DNA of 64,000 bases from Acidobacteriota bacterium (GCA_027592785.1 JAQCLD010000004.1:1-64000); one strand, 5' to 3'; shown: positions 9,934 to 19,787, numbered from the stretch's first letter. Notes: generated from the letters alone by a model not told the origin. Translations and numbers: made by a program.

Positions 9934-10955
9934 GGATTTGTTGCAGGCTCCTGCTCTTCGCGCTCATCGCGCTGAGTTCCATCGGCTTTGGACAGACGCC
10001 TCCAGGTCTGGCGAACCTCGCCGACGATTCGGTGGGGATGTCGCCCGCGCGCGATTGGACCAAGCTGGGCATTCGCACCTGGGAGATTCGCAACCTGGAG
10101 CGCACCGAGCGCGGCGGCGGCGTTGAGGCCTACAACATCGCCTATAAGTCGGGAGATTACAGCATCACGGGATTTCTGGCGCGGCCGATCGTTCGCTACA
10201 ACCCGGACGGTCAACCGGCAGCTCTATACCCGGCCGTCATTCTGAATCATGACGGCCGGCAGGGCGTCACGCGGGCGTGGCGCGAGACGGCCTTAGAATT
10301 TGCGAGGCGAGGTTACGTGGTTGCGGCATCGTCATTCCGCGGACAACAAGGACTGGAGGGTGGTTCCCAGGGTCGCTTTGAATTCGCTAAGGGCGAGGTC
10401 GTCGACTTTCTGCAATTGACCCAGTTAGTAAGGAAGTTGGACTATGTGGATCCGCAGCGAATGGTTGTGATCGGCGAGGGGCATGGAGCTTCGGTGACAG
10501 CGGCGGGAATCGGGCGTTCCAATATCTTTCGCGCTGCGGTGGTCATTTCGCCGACACTGTTTTCCGCCTCGCCGGAATACGGTTACGCGGGACTCCAAAG
10601 GCTCAGGCAAGTCTCCAGCGATATGCTGGGCGGAAGCATCTCGGAAAGCGCTCTGGTGCGAGAGCTGAAGGCGCGCGAAGCGTTCACCAACATCGGCAAT
10701 CTGCGAACTCCGGTATTGGTGATTGCCACAGGATCAGACCCGGACTTGGCGACAACGTTGCGCTGGGTGGATACGTTGCGCACGAAAGGCGTCGAGCAGC
10801 AGTTGTTGCGTTATCCATCGATGTTTTCCGGCTTCGTTACCGCAACGGACAACGGAATACGTCCGCCGGATTGGCGCGAGAATCGAGACAACGCCTGGGA
10901 GAATATTTTCCAGTGGGTCGAGCATTACGCGCCTAAATCTCCGTTGCTTAAGTAG
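9930..10955 (+). CDS. Secreted alpha/beta hydrolase (dienelactone hydrolase / S9-peptidase-like)
   Basis: Signal peptide; YPAVILNHDGRQG...RRGYVVAASSFRGQQG...RMVVIGEGHGASVTAAG. Confidence 0.75.
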   Translation: MRICCRLLLFALIALSSIGFGQTPPGLANLADDSVGMSPARDWTKLGIRTWEIRNLERTERGGGVEAYNIAYKSGDYSITGFLARPIVRYNPDGQPAALYPAVILNHDGRQGVTRAWRETALEFARRGYVVAASSFRGQQGLEGGSQGRFEFAKGEVVDFLQLTQLVRKLDYVDPQRMVVIGEGHGASVTAAGIGRSNIFRAAVVISPTLFSASPEYGYAGLQRLRQVSSDMLGGSISESALVRELKAREAFTNIGNLRTPVLVIATGSDPDLATTLRWVDTLRTKGVEQQLLRYPSMFSGFVTATDNGIRPPDWRENRDNAWENIFQWVEHYAPKSPLLK

Positions 10956-10958
10956 CAC

Positions 10959-12026
10959 GTGGGCGATTCCTCCAATTTTGCGGATCAGCTGAAAGCGGAG
11001 CCTCTTCGATGGGCGCTGATCGCAGATGACTTGACCGGAGCGGCTGACGCTGCCGTCGAATTCTGCGAGGCCGGGTTCAGTGTGAGTGTTAGCCTGACGG
11101 AAGATTCCGTTCGAGGGTCCGACGCGGAGATTTGCGCGATCACCAGCGAGTCGCGCGAACTGGATGAAGGCGCGGCTAGAGAATCAATAAGACGATGGGC
11201 GACGATTCTGCGCCGAGCTGGAAGGCGGGTCGTCTTCATGAAAGTCGACTCGATGCTGCGCGGCAATGGCGCGGCGGAGACGGTGGAACTGGTTCACAGT
11301 TTCGATTTTGCGCGCGCCGTGCTGTGCCCGGCGCTGCCTCGGCTGGGCCGTATTTGCCGGGACGGATATCTACGAACCCAAGACGATAGGGATGTACTCT
11401 TGCCGACGGATCAGGCCCTGGTGACCCCTGATGCGGAAACTGATGAGGACCTAGCGCGGATCGCGGCCGGGATTTTGGCGGCGGAAGAAGCTCTATTGCC
11501 TGCCGGCTCCTCCGGCTTGGCCAGGCCTTGGGCCAGGGAGTTGGCTCGCTTACGGGGGCGGAGCGCGCGCAAGCCGCAGCCGCCGGTCGCTGATCGTCCC
11601 ACCCTCTGTGTAATCGGTTCGGTGCATGCAAGATCGTTGGAGCAGATGGCGCATGCGGTCTCCATCGGAGCGCTAGAACAGGTCGACGCGAATCGGCTAG
11701 GCAGCGGGACTGCCGAGCGCTCCCAACTGTTGAGAGCGACGATCGGCGCGATCCCAGACGGTTGGGCGGAGCAACTTTGCAACGCCATCGCCTCCGGCAG
11801 ATTCGGTTCGCTGGTGTTGAGCGGCGGATCGACGGCTGGCTTGGTCTTCGATGCATTGGGAGTCCAAGCGTTCGATATCGGCGGCTCGACGACGGCGGGG
11901 GCGCCTTGGGGAACGATACGAGGGAGAATAGGAGATGGCCTCACGGTCGTCACCAAGTCGGGAGCTTTTGGAGATCCTGACGAACTGGCGCGAATCGTGC
12001 AGTCCTTGAATCGAGAGGGCGCTTAG
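10959..12026 (+). CDS. Four-carbon acid sugar kinase family protein (DUF1537)
   Basis: N-term LRWALIADDLTGAADAAVEFCEAGFSVSV; C-term SLVLSGGSTAGLVFDALG...TVVTKSGAFGDPDEL. Confidence 0.88.
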   Translation: MGDSSNFADQLKAEPLRWALIADDLTGAADAAVEFCEAGFSVSVSLTEDSVRGSDAEICAITSESRELDEGAARESIRRWATILRRAGRRVVFMKVDSMLRGNGAAETVELVHSFDFARAVLCPALPRLGRICRDGYLRTQDDRDVLLPTDQALVTPDAETDEDLARIAAGILAAEEALLPAGSSGLARPWARELARLRGRSARKPQPPVADRPTLCVIGSVHARSLEQMAHAVSIGALEQVDANRLGSGTAERSQLLRATIGAIPDGWAEQLCNAIASGRFGSLVLSGGSTAGLVFDALGVQAFDIGGSTTAGAPWGTIRGRIGDGLTVVTKSGAFGDPDELARIVQSLNREGA

Positions 12027-12030
12027 AGTT

Positions 12031-12981
12031 ATGAAGCCGAATATTGTGGTCACGATTGGAGATCCAGCAGGAGTTGGACCGGAGGTCACCCTGAAGGCAC
12101 TCGAGGATCAAGAGATTCGCGAGTTGGCCAACTGGCGAATCATCGGCGACGCAGGAGTGTTGCACTCCACCGCGCTGGCGCTGGGTCTAGGGGCCGTTAG
12201 CGTTCCGATCATCGACCTGGGCTTGCTGAACGGACACGAAGTGCGCATCGGCGAACTGTCGGCGGATTGCGGCCGGGCGGCAGTTGGCTACGTTAAACAC
12301 GCGGCCGAACTATGCGTTTCCGGAGAAGCGGACGCGATGGTGACGGCGCCTCTGAACAAGGAGTCCGTCTCGCTGGGCGGCATGAAGTTTTCGGGCCACA
12401 CGGAATACATCGCCGAGGTGACTCAGGCCAAGGAATCACGAATGCTGCTGGTGAGTAAGCGGCTGCGGGTCGTTCACGTCACCACTCATGTGCCGCTGCG
12501 CAAAGCCTGTGATTCCACGCAGGAACGCATACTGCGGACGATCGAACTGGGCGAAGAAGCGCTGCAGTGGATGGGAACTCCGCAGCGGCGCATAGCAGTT
12601 TGCGGATTGAACCCGCACGCGGGCGAACACGGACTATTCGGGACTGAGGATGAAACGACGATCGCCCCGGCCATCGCTCAGGCGCGCGCCAAGGGCATTG
12701 ACTGCTACGGCCCGATGCCGGCGGATACAGTCTTCCTCAAGGCTTTTCGGGGAGAGTTCGAATTGGTCGTGGCGATGTATCACGACCAGGGACACATCCC
12801 CATCAAGCTGGTCGACTTCGAGGCGACGGTCAACGTCTCAATCGGCCTGCCAATTATCCGCACTTCGGTTGACCACGGAACGGCGTTCGATATTGCCGGG
12901 AAGGGAGTCGCGGACGAGACGAACATGAAGGCGGCGATGCGGCTCGCCTCGGTCATGGCGGCCAATCGCGTGGCTGCCTAG
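12031..12981 (+). CDS. pdxA: 4-hydroxythreonine-4-phosphate dehydrogenase family (PdxA/PdxA2)
   Basis: VVTIGDPAGVGPEV, VTAPLNKES, GHTEYIAE, GLNPHAGEHGLFG, AMYHDQGHIPIK, GTAFDIAGKG. Confidence 0.93.
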   Translation: MKPNIVVTIGDPAGVGPEVTLKALEDQEIRELANWRIIGDAGVLHSTALALGLGAVSVPIIDLGLLNGHEVRIGELSADCGRAAVGYVKHAAELCVSGEADAMVTAPLNKESVSLGGMKFSGHTEYIAEVTQAKESRMLLVSKRLRVVHVTTHVPLRKACDSTQERILRTIELGEEALQWMGTPQRRIAVCGLNPHAGEHGLFGTEDETTIAPAIAQARAKGIDCYGPMPADTVFLKAFRGEFELVVAMYHDQGHIPIKLVDFEATVNVSIGLPIIRTSVDHGTAFDIAGKGVADETNMKAAMRLASVMAANRVAA

Positions 12982-13154
12982 TCCGACTCGGGAGTGCGCG
13001 CGGCAATTTCGAGACGATCGCGGATCGCTTGCTCCTGACGGGTCAGTTTGCGCTTGTCCTTCATCGGACCCGCGGACGAACGAGCGCCGGCGCGGGCGAC
13101 AAGGTTACGCTTGGCCAGCGTGGTGGGCTTGCGCTGCTTCTTCTTGCCAGGCAC
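12978..13154 (-). CDS. Small basic protein (58 aa), hypothetical
   Basis: Below the 60-aa cutoff of the supplied track. GTG start: VPGKKKQRKPTTLAKRNLVARAGARSSAGPMKDKRKLTRQEQAIRDRLEIAARTPESD*. Convergent with pdxA, sharing 4 bp; lysine/arginine-rich protein-like composition. Confidence 0.5.
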   Translation of the reverse strand: MPGKKKQRKPTTLAKRNLVARAGARSSAGPMKDKRKLTRQEQAIRDRLEIAARTPESD

Positions 13155-13229
13155 CTACTTATTATTGTGCGGCTTGAAGTAGGCTTTTGCCAGGGCGATG
13201 CCGCGTTACGATTAGACAGGCGCCCCTGC

Positions 13230-13964
13230 ATGCGAATCCAAGTACTATTTTTCGGTCAGTTGAAGGACGCCGTAGGACGCTCGACGGACGAGATCGATCT
13301 GCCTGCTGGATCTTCGGTGGGAACCGTTTTCGAATATTACGCGTCCCAGTACCCGAAGCTACGAGAGATGGCTGCTTCGATCGCTATCGCCAGAAATCAT
13401 GAGTTCGCCGGCCGCGGCGTCGCTTTGGCTGACGGTGACGAGGTGGCCTTAATGCCCCCGGTGAGCGGAGGATCGGATGCTGACGTGGAGTGGATCGTGT
13501 GCACGACTGACGACGTAGGGTTCTATGCGGTAACCGACAACCCGATCGATTCGCGCGCCCTGGTTCAAATACTGCAAGCGGACGACGACGGAGCGGTGAT
13601 CATCTTTGAAGGCGTCGTGCGCAATCACACCGGCAGCCGCAAGACACTGTACCTGGACTATGAAGGGTACCCGCCGTTGGCTGTGAAGACGATGCAGCAG
13701 ATCGGGCGAGAACTCCGCGGGAAGCACGATATCCATCGGGTCGGGATTATCCACCGCATCGGACGCCTGGAACTGCAGGAGGCGAGCGTGTCGATCGTGG
13801 TCACTTCGGCTCATCGCCAGGCTGCGTATGACGCCAGCCTGGAGGCGATCAACCGCTTGAAGAAACTGGCGCCGATTTGGAAGAAGGAACACTTTGAAGA
13901 CGGGGAAGTTTGGGTTGAGGGCTCCTGGGACGAAGGAGTTCCGATGCCTGGAGCGCCCGAGTGA
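13230..13964 (+). CDS. MoaD-MoaE fusion molybdopterin synthase
   Basis: N-terminal MoaD (MRIQVLFFGQLKDAVGRSTDEIDLP...ALMPPVSGG) followed by MoaE (GAVIIFEGVVRNHTGSR...HRIGRLELQEASVSIVVTSAHR...PIWKKEHFEDGEVWVEG). Confidence 0.92.
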   Translation: MRIQVLFFGQLKDAVGRSTDEIDLPAGSSVGTVFEYYASQYPKLREMAASIAIARNHEFAGRGVALADGDEVALMPPVSGGSDADVEWIVCTTDDVGFYAVTDNPIDSRALVQILQADDDGAVIIFEGVVRNHTGSRKTLYLDYEGYPPLAVKTMQQIGRELRGKHDIHRVGIIHRIGRLELQEASVSIVVTSAHRQAAYDASLEAINRLKKLAPIWKKEHFEDGEVWVEGSWDEGVPMPGAPE

Positions 13965-14968
13965 TTGCACTGCGCCGCAGCTGTTTGTTGTTCGTCTGCC
14001 TGGCATCCACGCTCGGGGCACAGGGTGGGACCGTGTTCCGTTCGGAAGTCAGTCTGGTTAACGTGACGGCAACCGTGCGCGACGCTAACGGCGGGGTGAT
14101 CGGCGGTTTGGATGTGGAAAACTTCCGCATTGTCGACGGCAGCGAGGAGCAGAAGATTGTCGTTTTCGAACGCCAAACGGATCGTCCCTTGTCGGTGATG
14201 TTGCTGGTGGACGCGAGTCTGTCGGCGGCGGTGGAGTTGGAGTTCGAGCGCGTATCGGCCAAGCGATTTTTGGCGAATCTATTTGGAGCCGGTTCGCACG
14301 AAGGCGATCGCTTGGGAGTGATGAAGTTTTCAGAGGGCGTCGACCTGCTGGCTCCGCTCACGCGCCGTGCCAAAGTGATTGAGCGCGCCTTGGATCGCAT
14401 CCGCCCCGAGAGCGGCACATCGCTTTACGACGGTGTTTTGCTGGCTTCTGAGCAGTTACAGAAGAGAAGAGGGCGGCGGGTCCTCATCATTCTGACCGAC
14501 GGCGGCGACACGACCAGTTATTCCACTTTCCGGCAAGCGATTGAAGCGGCCCAGAGCGCGGACGTGGTGATCTACAGCGTGATCGTGCAACCGGTAAAGG
14601 CCGATGCGGGAAGGAACACCGGCGGTGAGCACACTCTTTATCTGTTTGCGCAGGGTACGGGCGGCAAGGCCTTCGTCGAGTACGGTGAGGCAGGCTTGAA
14701 CCGAGTATTTAGCGAGATTCTAGAGAATCTGCGGACGCAATACCTGCTCGGCTATTACCAACCGGCGCATGACGATACGCGAACCCGATATCGTGACATA
14801 CAGGTGACGGTCGATCTGCCTGACGCGACGGTATTGGCGAGATCGGGATATTACGTCCCCGAAGAGCGCAAGCTGTTGCCGGAGTCGGTCCCGCCGCAAC
14901 GTATCGACTCGGAGCGACGGCCGAATGGCCGCTGGCGCCAAGCAACACCGGCCGAAGCGGCCAAGTAA
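13961..14968 (+). CDS. VWFA-related (Acidobacterial-type) domain protein
   Basis: MIDAS-like VDASLS; RRVLIILTDGGDTTS; C-term RTQYLLGYYQP...YRDIQVTVDLPDATVLARSGYYVP, typical of the VWFA-related Acidobacterial domain. Confidence 0.85.
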   Translation: MIALRRSCLLFVCLASTLGAQGGTVFRSEVSLVNVTATVRDANGGVIGGLDVENFRIVDGSEEQKIVVFERQTDRPLSVMLLVDASLSAAVELEFERVSAKRFLANLFGAGSHEGDRLGVMKFSEGVDLLAPLTRRAKVIERALDRIRPESGTSLYDGVLLASEQLQKRRGRRVLIILTDGGDTTSYSTFRQAIEAAQSADVVIYSVIVQPVKADAGRNTGGEHTLYLFAQGTGGKAFVEYGEAGLNRVFSEILENLRTQYLLGYYQPAHDDTRTRYRDIQVTVDLPDATVLARSGYYVPEERKLLPESVPPQRIDSERRPNGRWRQATPAEAAK

Positions 14969-14996
14969 CCAGTACGAGAAAGGTATACAACTTTAC

Positions 14997-15830
14997 ATGA
15001 CGAACGTGGACTATTTGTCGGCGGCGACGGAAATCGCCCGCGAGGCAGGGCAGATTCTCAGGAATTTCTCGGACCGCAGCGTTGCTGTGGAATACAAGGG
15101 GGCATTCGACTTGGTGACGGTTGCGGACCGGACCTCAGAAGAGCTGGTCATTCGCCGTCTCCGGGAGCGTTTCCCGAGCCATTCGATCATCGGCGAGGAA
15201 GGCGGCCGCGTCGATAACGGTTCCGAATACGTTTGGCATATCGATCCATTGGACGGGACCACCAATTTCGCGCATGGTTATCCATGGTTTGCGGTGAGTA
15301 TTGGGCTCGAGCGCAATGGAGAAGGAATCGCCGGGGTCGTCTACAACCCAATTACCGAGGAATTTTACGCCGCAGAGAAGGGAGCAGGCGCTTACCTCAA
15401 TAACCGGCGGATCTCTGTGTCGCCGATTGACACGCTGGAGAACGGACTTTTCGCCACTGGCTTTCCGGCTTCAAAACGCAAGGAAAACGTGAACGTCTAC
15501 TATTTCCACCAGTTCTCGGTGTTGACTCACGGCTGTCGCCGGGCCGGCTCCGCGGCTTTGGACCTCTGCTCGGTCGCCAGCGGGCGATTTGAGGGATTTT
15601 GGGAGTTCGGGCTCAAGTCCTGGGACGTATCTGCCGGATTGGTGATCGTGACCGAGGCCGGCGGCAAGTTTAGCGATATGCGCGGCGGGGCATATCGCTC
15701 CGGGGATGCGGATATGTTCGCCTCAAACGGCAAGGTTCACGAAGAGGCGCTCAACCTTTTTGCGCGCATCCGGCGCGGCGACATGGCGGCCGCTATCCCA
15801 GCAGTCCCTTCAACTGAGCCCCGCGCCTAA
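14997..15830 (+). CDS. Inositol monophosphatase family protein
   Basis: IIGEEGG, WHIDPLDGTTNFAHGYPWFAVSIGL, SWDVSAGLVIVTEAGG. Confidence 0.93.
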   Translation: MTNVDYLSAATEIAREAGQILRNFSDRSVAVEYKGAFDLVTVADRTSEELVIRRLRERFPSHSIIGEEGGRVDNGSEYVWHIDPLDGTTNFAHGYPWFAVSIGLERNGEGIAGVVYNPITEEFYAAEKGAGAYLNNRRISVSPIDTLENGLFATGFPASKRKENVNVYYFHQFSVLTHGCRRAGSAALDLCSVASGRFEGFWEFGLKSWDVSAGLVIVTEAGGKFSDMRGGAYRSGDADMFASNGKVHEEALNLFARIRRGDMAAAIPAVPSTEPRA

Positions 15831-15934
15831 GCCGCTTCCTTGCGGCGCACTAGGCACGGTGCTAGGCTGTGAGATCTGGGCGATTTTCGCCTCCCGTCTT
15901 CTTCAGAGAAAAGGCCGAGGGAGTTTGTACGTTT

Positions 15935-17242
15935 ATGGACCGAATTGTTGACCTCGTCCGCAAGAAGCGAGACGCCGAGGAACTTACGCTTGAAGAGATC
16001 GAGCGTTTGATCAACGGCTACGCTCGGGGAGAGATCCAGGACTATCAGATGGCGGCCTTCCTCATGGCCGGCGCCTGCAACGACTTCTCCGAGGCGGAAG
16101 CCGCTTCGCTGACCACGGCCATGCTGCGTTGCGGGCAGCCCTTGGACCTCAGTGGAATCAATAAACCGAAGGTCGACACCCACTCCACCGGCGGTGTCGG
16201 TGACAAGGTCGGCATTATCGCCGCGCCCATCGCGGCTGCGGCTGGTTTGGCCGTGCCGGTTATCGCCGAGCCCGGATTCGGACATGTGGGCGGTACGCTC
16301 GACAAATTGCAGTCGATCCCGTCGTTCCGCACGGATCTGACCCGTGACGAGTTCATGGAAATCGTCGCAGCTCACGGTTTGGCCTTCGCGTCGCAATCGA
16401 ACGAGCTGGCCCCGGCGGACAAGAAGCTTTACTCATTGAGAGACGCGACAGCCACGGTGGATTCGCCGGCGCTGATTGCGGCCTCGGTGATGTCGAAGAA
16501 GATGGCCGAGGGGCTCGACGCGCTAGTGCTGGACGTCAAGGTCGGCCGCGGTTCGTTGCTCAAGAGCAAAACGGAATCTCGCCGCTTGGCGCAGCTAATG
16601 ATCACCATCGGTCGCCGTATGAATCTGCGGATTCAGGCGTTGCTGACGGACATGGATCAGCCGCTGGGCTACACGGTAGGAAACGCGCTCGAGATCATGG
16701 AAGCCTCGCAGACCCTGCAGGGTCAAGGTCCACAGGACTTAGCCGGCCTGGCCGTAGAAGTTGCGGCGAGGATGATTTATCTGGCCAAGAACGACGTCTC
16801 TTTGGAGACGGCGCGATCGACTGCGCAAGGCCTGCTGGACGACGGTTCGGCGTTTGCGGTGTTGCAGAACGTGATCCGCGCGCAGGGCGGTAACGCCGAC
16901 GCACTGACCCAGTTCGAATTGCTGCCGAATGCGACGGGCGAGCACATCATTACTTCGCCCCGCGAGGGCTACATCAGCCGCATCAACGCCGACGACATTG
17001 GTCGCGCCGCAGTCTTGCTGGGCTCCGGAAGAGAACGCATGGGCGACAACATTGACCCTGCGGTCGGCATCATTTTACAGGCGAAGGTAGGCGACGCTGT
17101 GGCCGCCGGCGCTGGACTTTGCGCCTTGTATTACACCGACGAAGCGCAGCTCACTGAAGCGGTTCAATTGGTTGAAGACGCCTTCCGGCTGTCTTCTAAT
17201 CAGCCCGAACCGCGAGACCTGGTTGTGGATCTAGTTCAATAG
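15935..17242 (+). CDS. Pyrimidine-nucleoside / thymidine phosphorylase
   Basis: VDTHSTGGVGDKVG, GFGHVGGTLDKLQSIPSF, KMAEGLDALVLDVKVG. Confidence 0.93.
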   Translation: MDRIVDLVRKKRDAEELTLEEIERLINGYARGEIQDYQMAAFLMAGACNDFSEAEAASLTTAMLRCGQPLDLSGINKPKVDTHSTGGVGDKVGIIAAPIAAAAGLAVPVIAEPGFGHVGGTLDKLQSIPSFRTDLTRDEFMEIVAAHGLAFASQSNELAPADKKLYSLRDATATVDSPALIAASVMSKKMAEGLDALVLDVKVGRGSLLKSKTESRRLAQLMITIGRRMNLRIQALLTDMDQPLGYTVGNALEIMEASQTLQGQGPQDLAGLAVEVAARMIYLAKNDVSLETARSTAQGLLDDGSAFAVLQNVIRAQGGNADALTQFELLPNATGEHIITSPREGYISRINADDIGRAAVLLGSGRERMGDNIDPAVGIILQAKVGDAVAAGAGLCALYYTDEAQLTEAVQLVEDAFRLSSNQPEPRDLVVDLVQ

Positions 17243-17248
17243 GTCGGC

Positions 17249-17266
17249 GGAGCCCGCGAGGGCTCC
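17249..17266 (+). other. Perfect 7-bp stem-loop GGAGCCC-GCGA-GGGCTCC between thymidine phosphorylase and the nucleoside transporter
   Basis: Direct inverted repeat with GNRA-type loop; no following T-run, so not called a terminator. Confidence 0.6.
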
Positions 17267-17314
17267 CGCTTACCGCTGTGCCCTTCCGGGTTGGCGGGCC
17301 TCCTGGAGAGCCAT

Positions 17315-18529
17315 ATGGGCCTGCTGGGTATTCTTCTCATCTTGTTGGCGGCTTACGGCCTGTCGAAAGACCGGGCAGCTATCCAGTGGCGAATTGTCTA
17401 CTGGGGCCTGGGGCTGCAATGCGCGCTGGCGGTCTTGCTGCTCAAGACTCCGGCGCGAGTCGTCTTCGAAGTCATTGGCGCGGGCTTTAACTCGTTGATG
17501 GGATTCGCCGAAGAGGGCTCGAAGTTTGTATTTGGCGCGGAACTGGGTTCCGGGACGGGCGCGCAGGGCGTGATCATCGCCTTTCAGGTGCTGCCGCTGA
17601 TCATTTTCGTGGCCTCGTTTTTCGCCGTGCTGTACTACCTGGGCGTCATGCAGCGAGTGGTGCGGGTGATGGCCTTGGCAATGCAGAAGACGCTCGGCGT
17701 AAGCGGAGCGGAGGCCTTGAATGTGGCGGCGAACGTCTTCATGGGACAAAGCGAGGCGCCGCTGACGATTCGCCCATATCTCGACCGGCTAACGCGGTCG
17801 GAACTGATGAGCGTGATGACCGGCGGCATGGCCACAATCTCCGGCGCGTTGATGGTGGCCTATACGCAGATCTCCGGCGTCCCCGTGGAGCATCTACTCA
17901 CGGCGGTGGTCATTAGCGCACCGGGGTGCATCATGCTGGCCAAGATCATGGTTCCCGAGACGGGCGAACCGGAGACGCGCGGCAGCGTCCCCACCCAAGC
18001 GGGCGACCAAGACAGCAACATCATCGACGCGGCCGCACGCGGCGCTGGAGAGGGCCTGTATCTGTCGCTGCAAGTCGGCGCTATGCTCGTTGCGTTCGTC
18101 GGCCTGGTCGCGCTGCTTAACGGAATCATGGGCGGCGTCCGCGATGCCAGCGGATTGATGTGGCTGCCGCCGAATCTGCAGACGATCTTGGGATTCCTAT
18201 TTGCTCCGGTCGCTTTTGTGATTGGCGTCCCCTGGGCCGACGCTCTGGCCGTCGGCAACTTGTTGGGTTTGCGAATGGTGCTGAACGAGTTTCTGGCGTA
18301 TGTGGACTTAGCGGCCTTACGAGAAAATTTGGATCCCAGGTCCTTCCTGATCGCCGGATATGCGCTGTGCGGATTCGCTAACTTCGGCTCCATCGGCGTA
18401 CAGGTGGGAGGCCTCGGCTCGCTGATACCCAAACGACGCAGCGAATTGGCCGAACTGGGACTGCTGGCGATGGCCGCCGGTATGATGGCAAACTTCCTGA
18501 CGGCATCCATGGCGGGACTGCTGACGTGA
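17315..18529 (+). CDS. Concentrative nucleoside transporter (CNT/NupC family)
   Basis: MGLLGILLILLAAYGLSKDR...NVFMGQSEAPLTIRPYL...MTGGMATISGALMVAY...GNLLGLRMVLNEFLAY...CGFANFGSIGVQVGG. Confidence 0.93.
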   Translation: MGLLGILLILLAAYGLSKDRAAIQWRIVYWGLGLQCALAVLLLKTPARVVFEVIGAGFNSLMGFAEEGSKFVFGAELGSGTGAQGVIIAFQVLPLIIFVASFFAVLYYLGVMQRVVRVMALAMQKTLGVSGAEALNVAANVFMGQSEAPLTIRPYLDRLTRSELMSVMTGGMATISGALMVAYTQISGVPVEHLLTAVVISAPGCIMLAKIMVPETGEPETRGSVPTQAGDQDSNIIDAAARGAGEGLYLSLQVGAMLVAFVGLVALLNGIMGGVRDASGLMWLPPNLQTILGFLFAPVAFVIGVPWADALAVGNLLGLRMVLNEFLAYVDLAALRENLDPRSFLIAGYALCGFANFGSIGVQVGGLGSLIPKRRSELAELGLLAMAAGMMANFLTASMAGLLT

Positions 18530-19107
18530 TCGAAACCAGACTCATCATCGAGGCCCTAGTGGCCTTTCTGATCGGATCGATCCCGTTCGCCGTGCTGGCG
18601 ATGATGGGTTCGGGCATCGACATTCGTAAGGTTGGTTCGGGCAATCCCGGCTTCAACAACGTGTTGCGGGTCAACAAGCCACGTGCCCTGTTGACCTTGG
18701 CGGGAGACATGCTCAAGGGTTATGCCCCAGCGGCGATCTTCTATCAACCAGGTGTTGACCCCTACTTTCATGGTTGGCTGCTGGGTTTCGCGGCGGTGTT
18801 TGGTCACTGTTACTCGCCGTTTTTGAAGTTCAACGGAGGGAAGGGAATTGCCACTTCGGCGGGAGTCATGTTGCGGCTGTATCCCTTGCTGGCTGCCGCG
18901 GGGCTGGCCTTCTTCGTGTTGGTTCGTGTGACCGGATCGCGCTTTCGTGTGCCAGAGTCGGGGGCTATCGCGTCGGTCGCGACTTGGCTGTTTTTCGCTC
19001 TGCTGACGTACCTCTACGTTGATTCCTTCGCCGTACGCATGGCGCTGCTGATGTCCGTGTTCTTAACCTGGCGCCACAAGTCGAACATACGGAATCTGTT
19101 TGACTAG
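18526..19107 (+). CDS. plsY: PlsY-like glycerol-3-phosphate acyltransferase
   Basis: GSGNPGFNNVLR, GDMLKGYAP, FGHCYSPFLKFNGGKGIATSAGV; multi-TM; overlaps nupC stop (GTGA). Confidence 0.83.
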   Translation: MIETRLIIEALVAFLIGSIPFAVLAMMGSGIDIRKVGSGNPGFNNVLRVNKPRALLTLAGDMLKGYAPAAIFYQPGVDPYFHGWLLGFAAVFGHCYSPFLKFNGGKGIATSAGVMLRLYPLLAAAGLAFFVLVRVTGSRFRVPESGAIASVATWLFFALLTYLYVDSFAVRMALLMSVFLTWRHKSNIRNLFD

Positions 19108-19119
19108 AAGTCCAAGACT

Positions 19120-19785
19120 TTGAAGGCCGCTTTCTACGACTTTGACGGAACGTTGGCGTCGAGCAACGTCGTGACGAGGTACCTGTACTTCGCCCGCCGC
19201 TGCCCGTCGCCGTTGGAGAGTTTCTATCGGACGGCGGTGGCCGTGGGCGGCGTCCCTTTTTGGCTGTTGATCGACGCTTGGTCACGTGCGGCCTTCAATC
19301 GGCAGTTTTTCGGGCTCTACGCCGGGCTGTCCGAGTCGTGGTTGAGGGTAGAAGCCGCAGGGCTCTTTGAGCAGGAGACGCGGGGCAAGATCTACGCCGG
19401 GAGCAGGGAACTGTTGGAACGCGACCGGCAAGCAGGTTACACGTTGATTCTGGTCACCGGCGGCCTGGATTTTGCGGTTGAGCGGGCCTCGACAGAGCTG
19501 GGGTTCGATCATTTGCTGGCGAACAAAATGGTATTCTCTGACGGAGTCGCCACGGGCCATTTGCACGAACCACTTTTGGCTGAACAAGGAAAAACCGACG
19601 CCATGCGGCACTTCTGCTACGAGCATGGCGTAGATCCAAGTAGCTTGAAAGCTTACTCAGACAGTTACTCGGACCTGGCCATGCTGGAAATGGCCGCACA
19701 ACCCACCGCCGTCAATCCGGATCGGAAGCTGAGTCGCATCGCGGCCGAACGGGGATGGCCTACGGTCGTCACCAAGGGCAAGTAA
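19120..19785 (+). CDS. HAD-IB family hydrolase (SerB-like phosphatase)
   Basis: FYDFDGTLASSNV, LILVTGGLDFAVE, KAYSDSYSDLAMLEM. Confidence 0.85.
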   Translation: MKAAFYDFDGTLASSNVVTRYLYFARRCPSPLESFYRTAVAVGGVPFWLLIDAWSRAAFNRQFFGLYAGLSESWLRVEAAGLFEQETRGKIYAGSRELLERDRQAGYTLILVTGGLDFAVERASTELGFDHLLANKMVFSDGVATGHLHEPLLAEQGKTDAMRHFCYEHGVDPSSLKAYSDSYSDLAMLEMAAQPTAVNPDRKLSRIAAERGWPTVVTKGK

Positions 19786-19787
19786 GA

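Noticed and set aside
17249-17266. Rho-independent terminator after thymidine phosphorylase
   Set aside because: Strong hairpin but no T-run follows and the operon continues into nupC.
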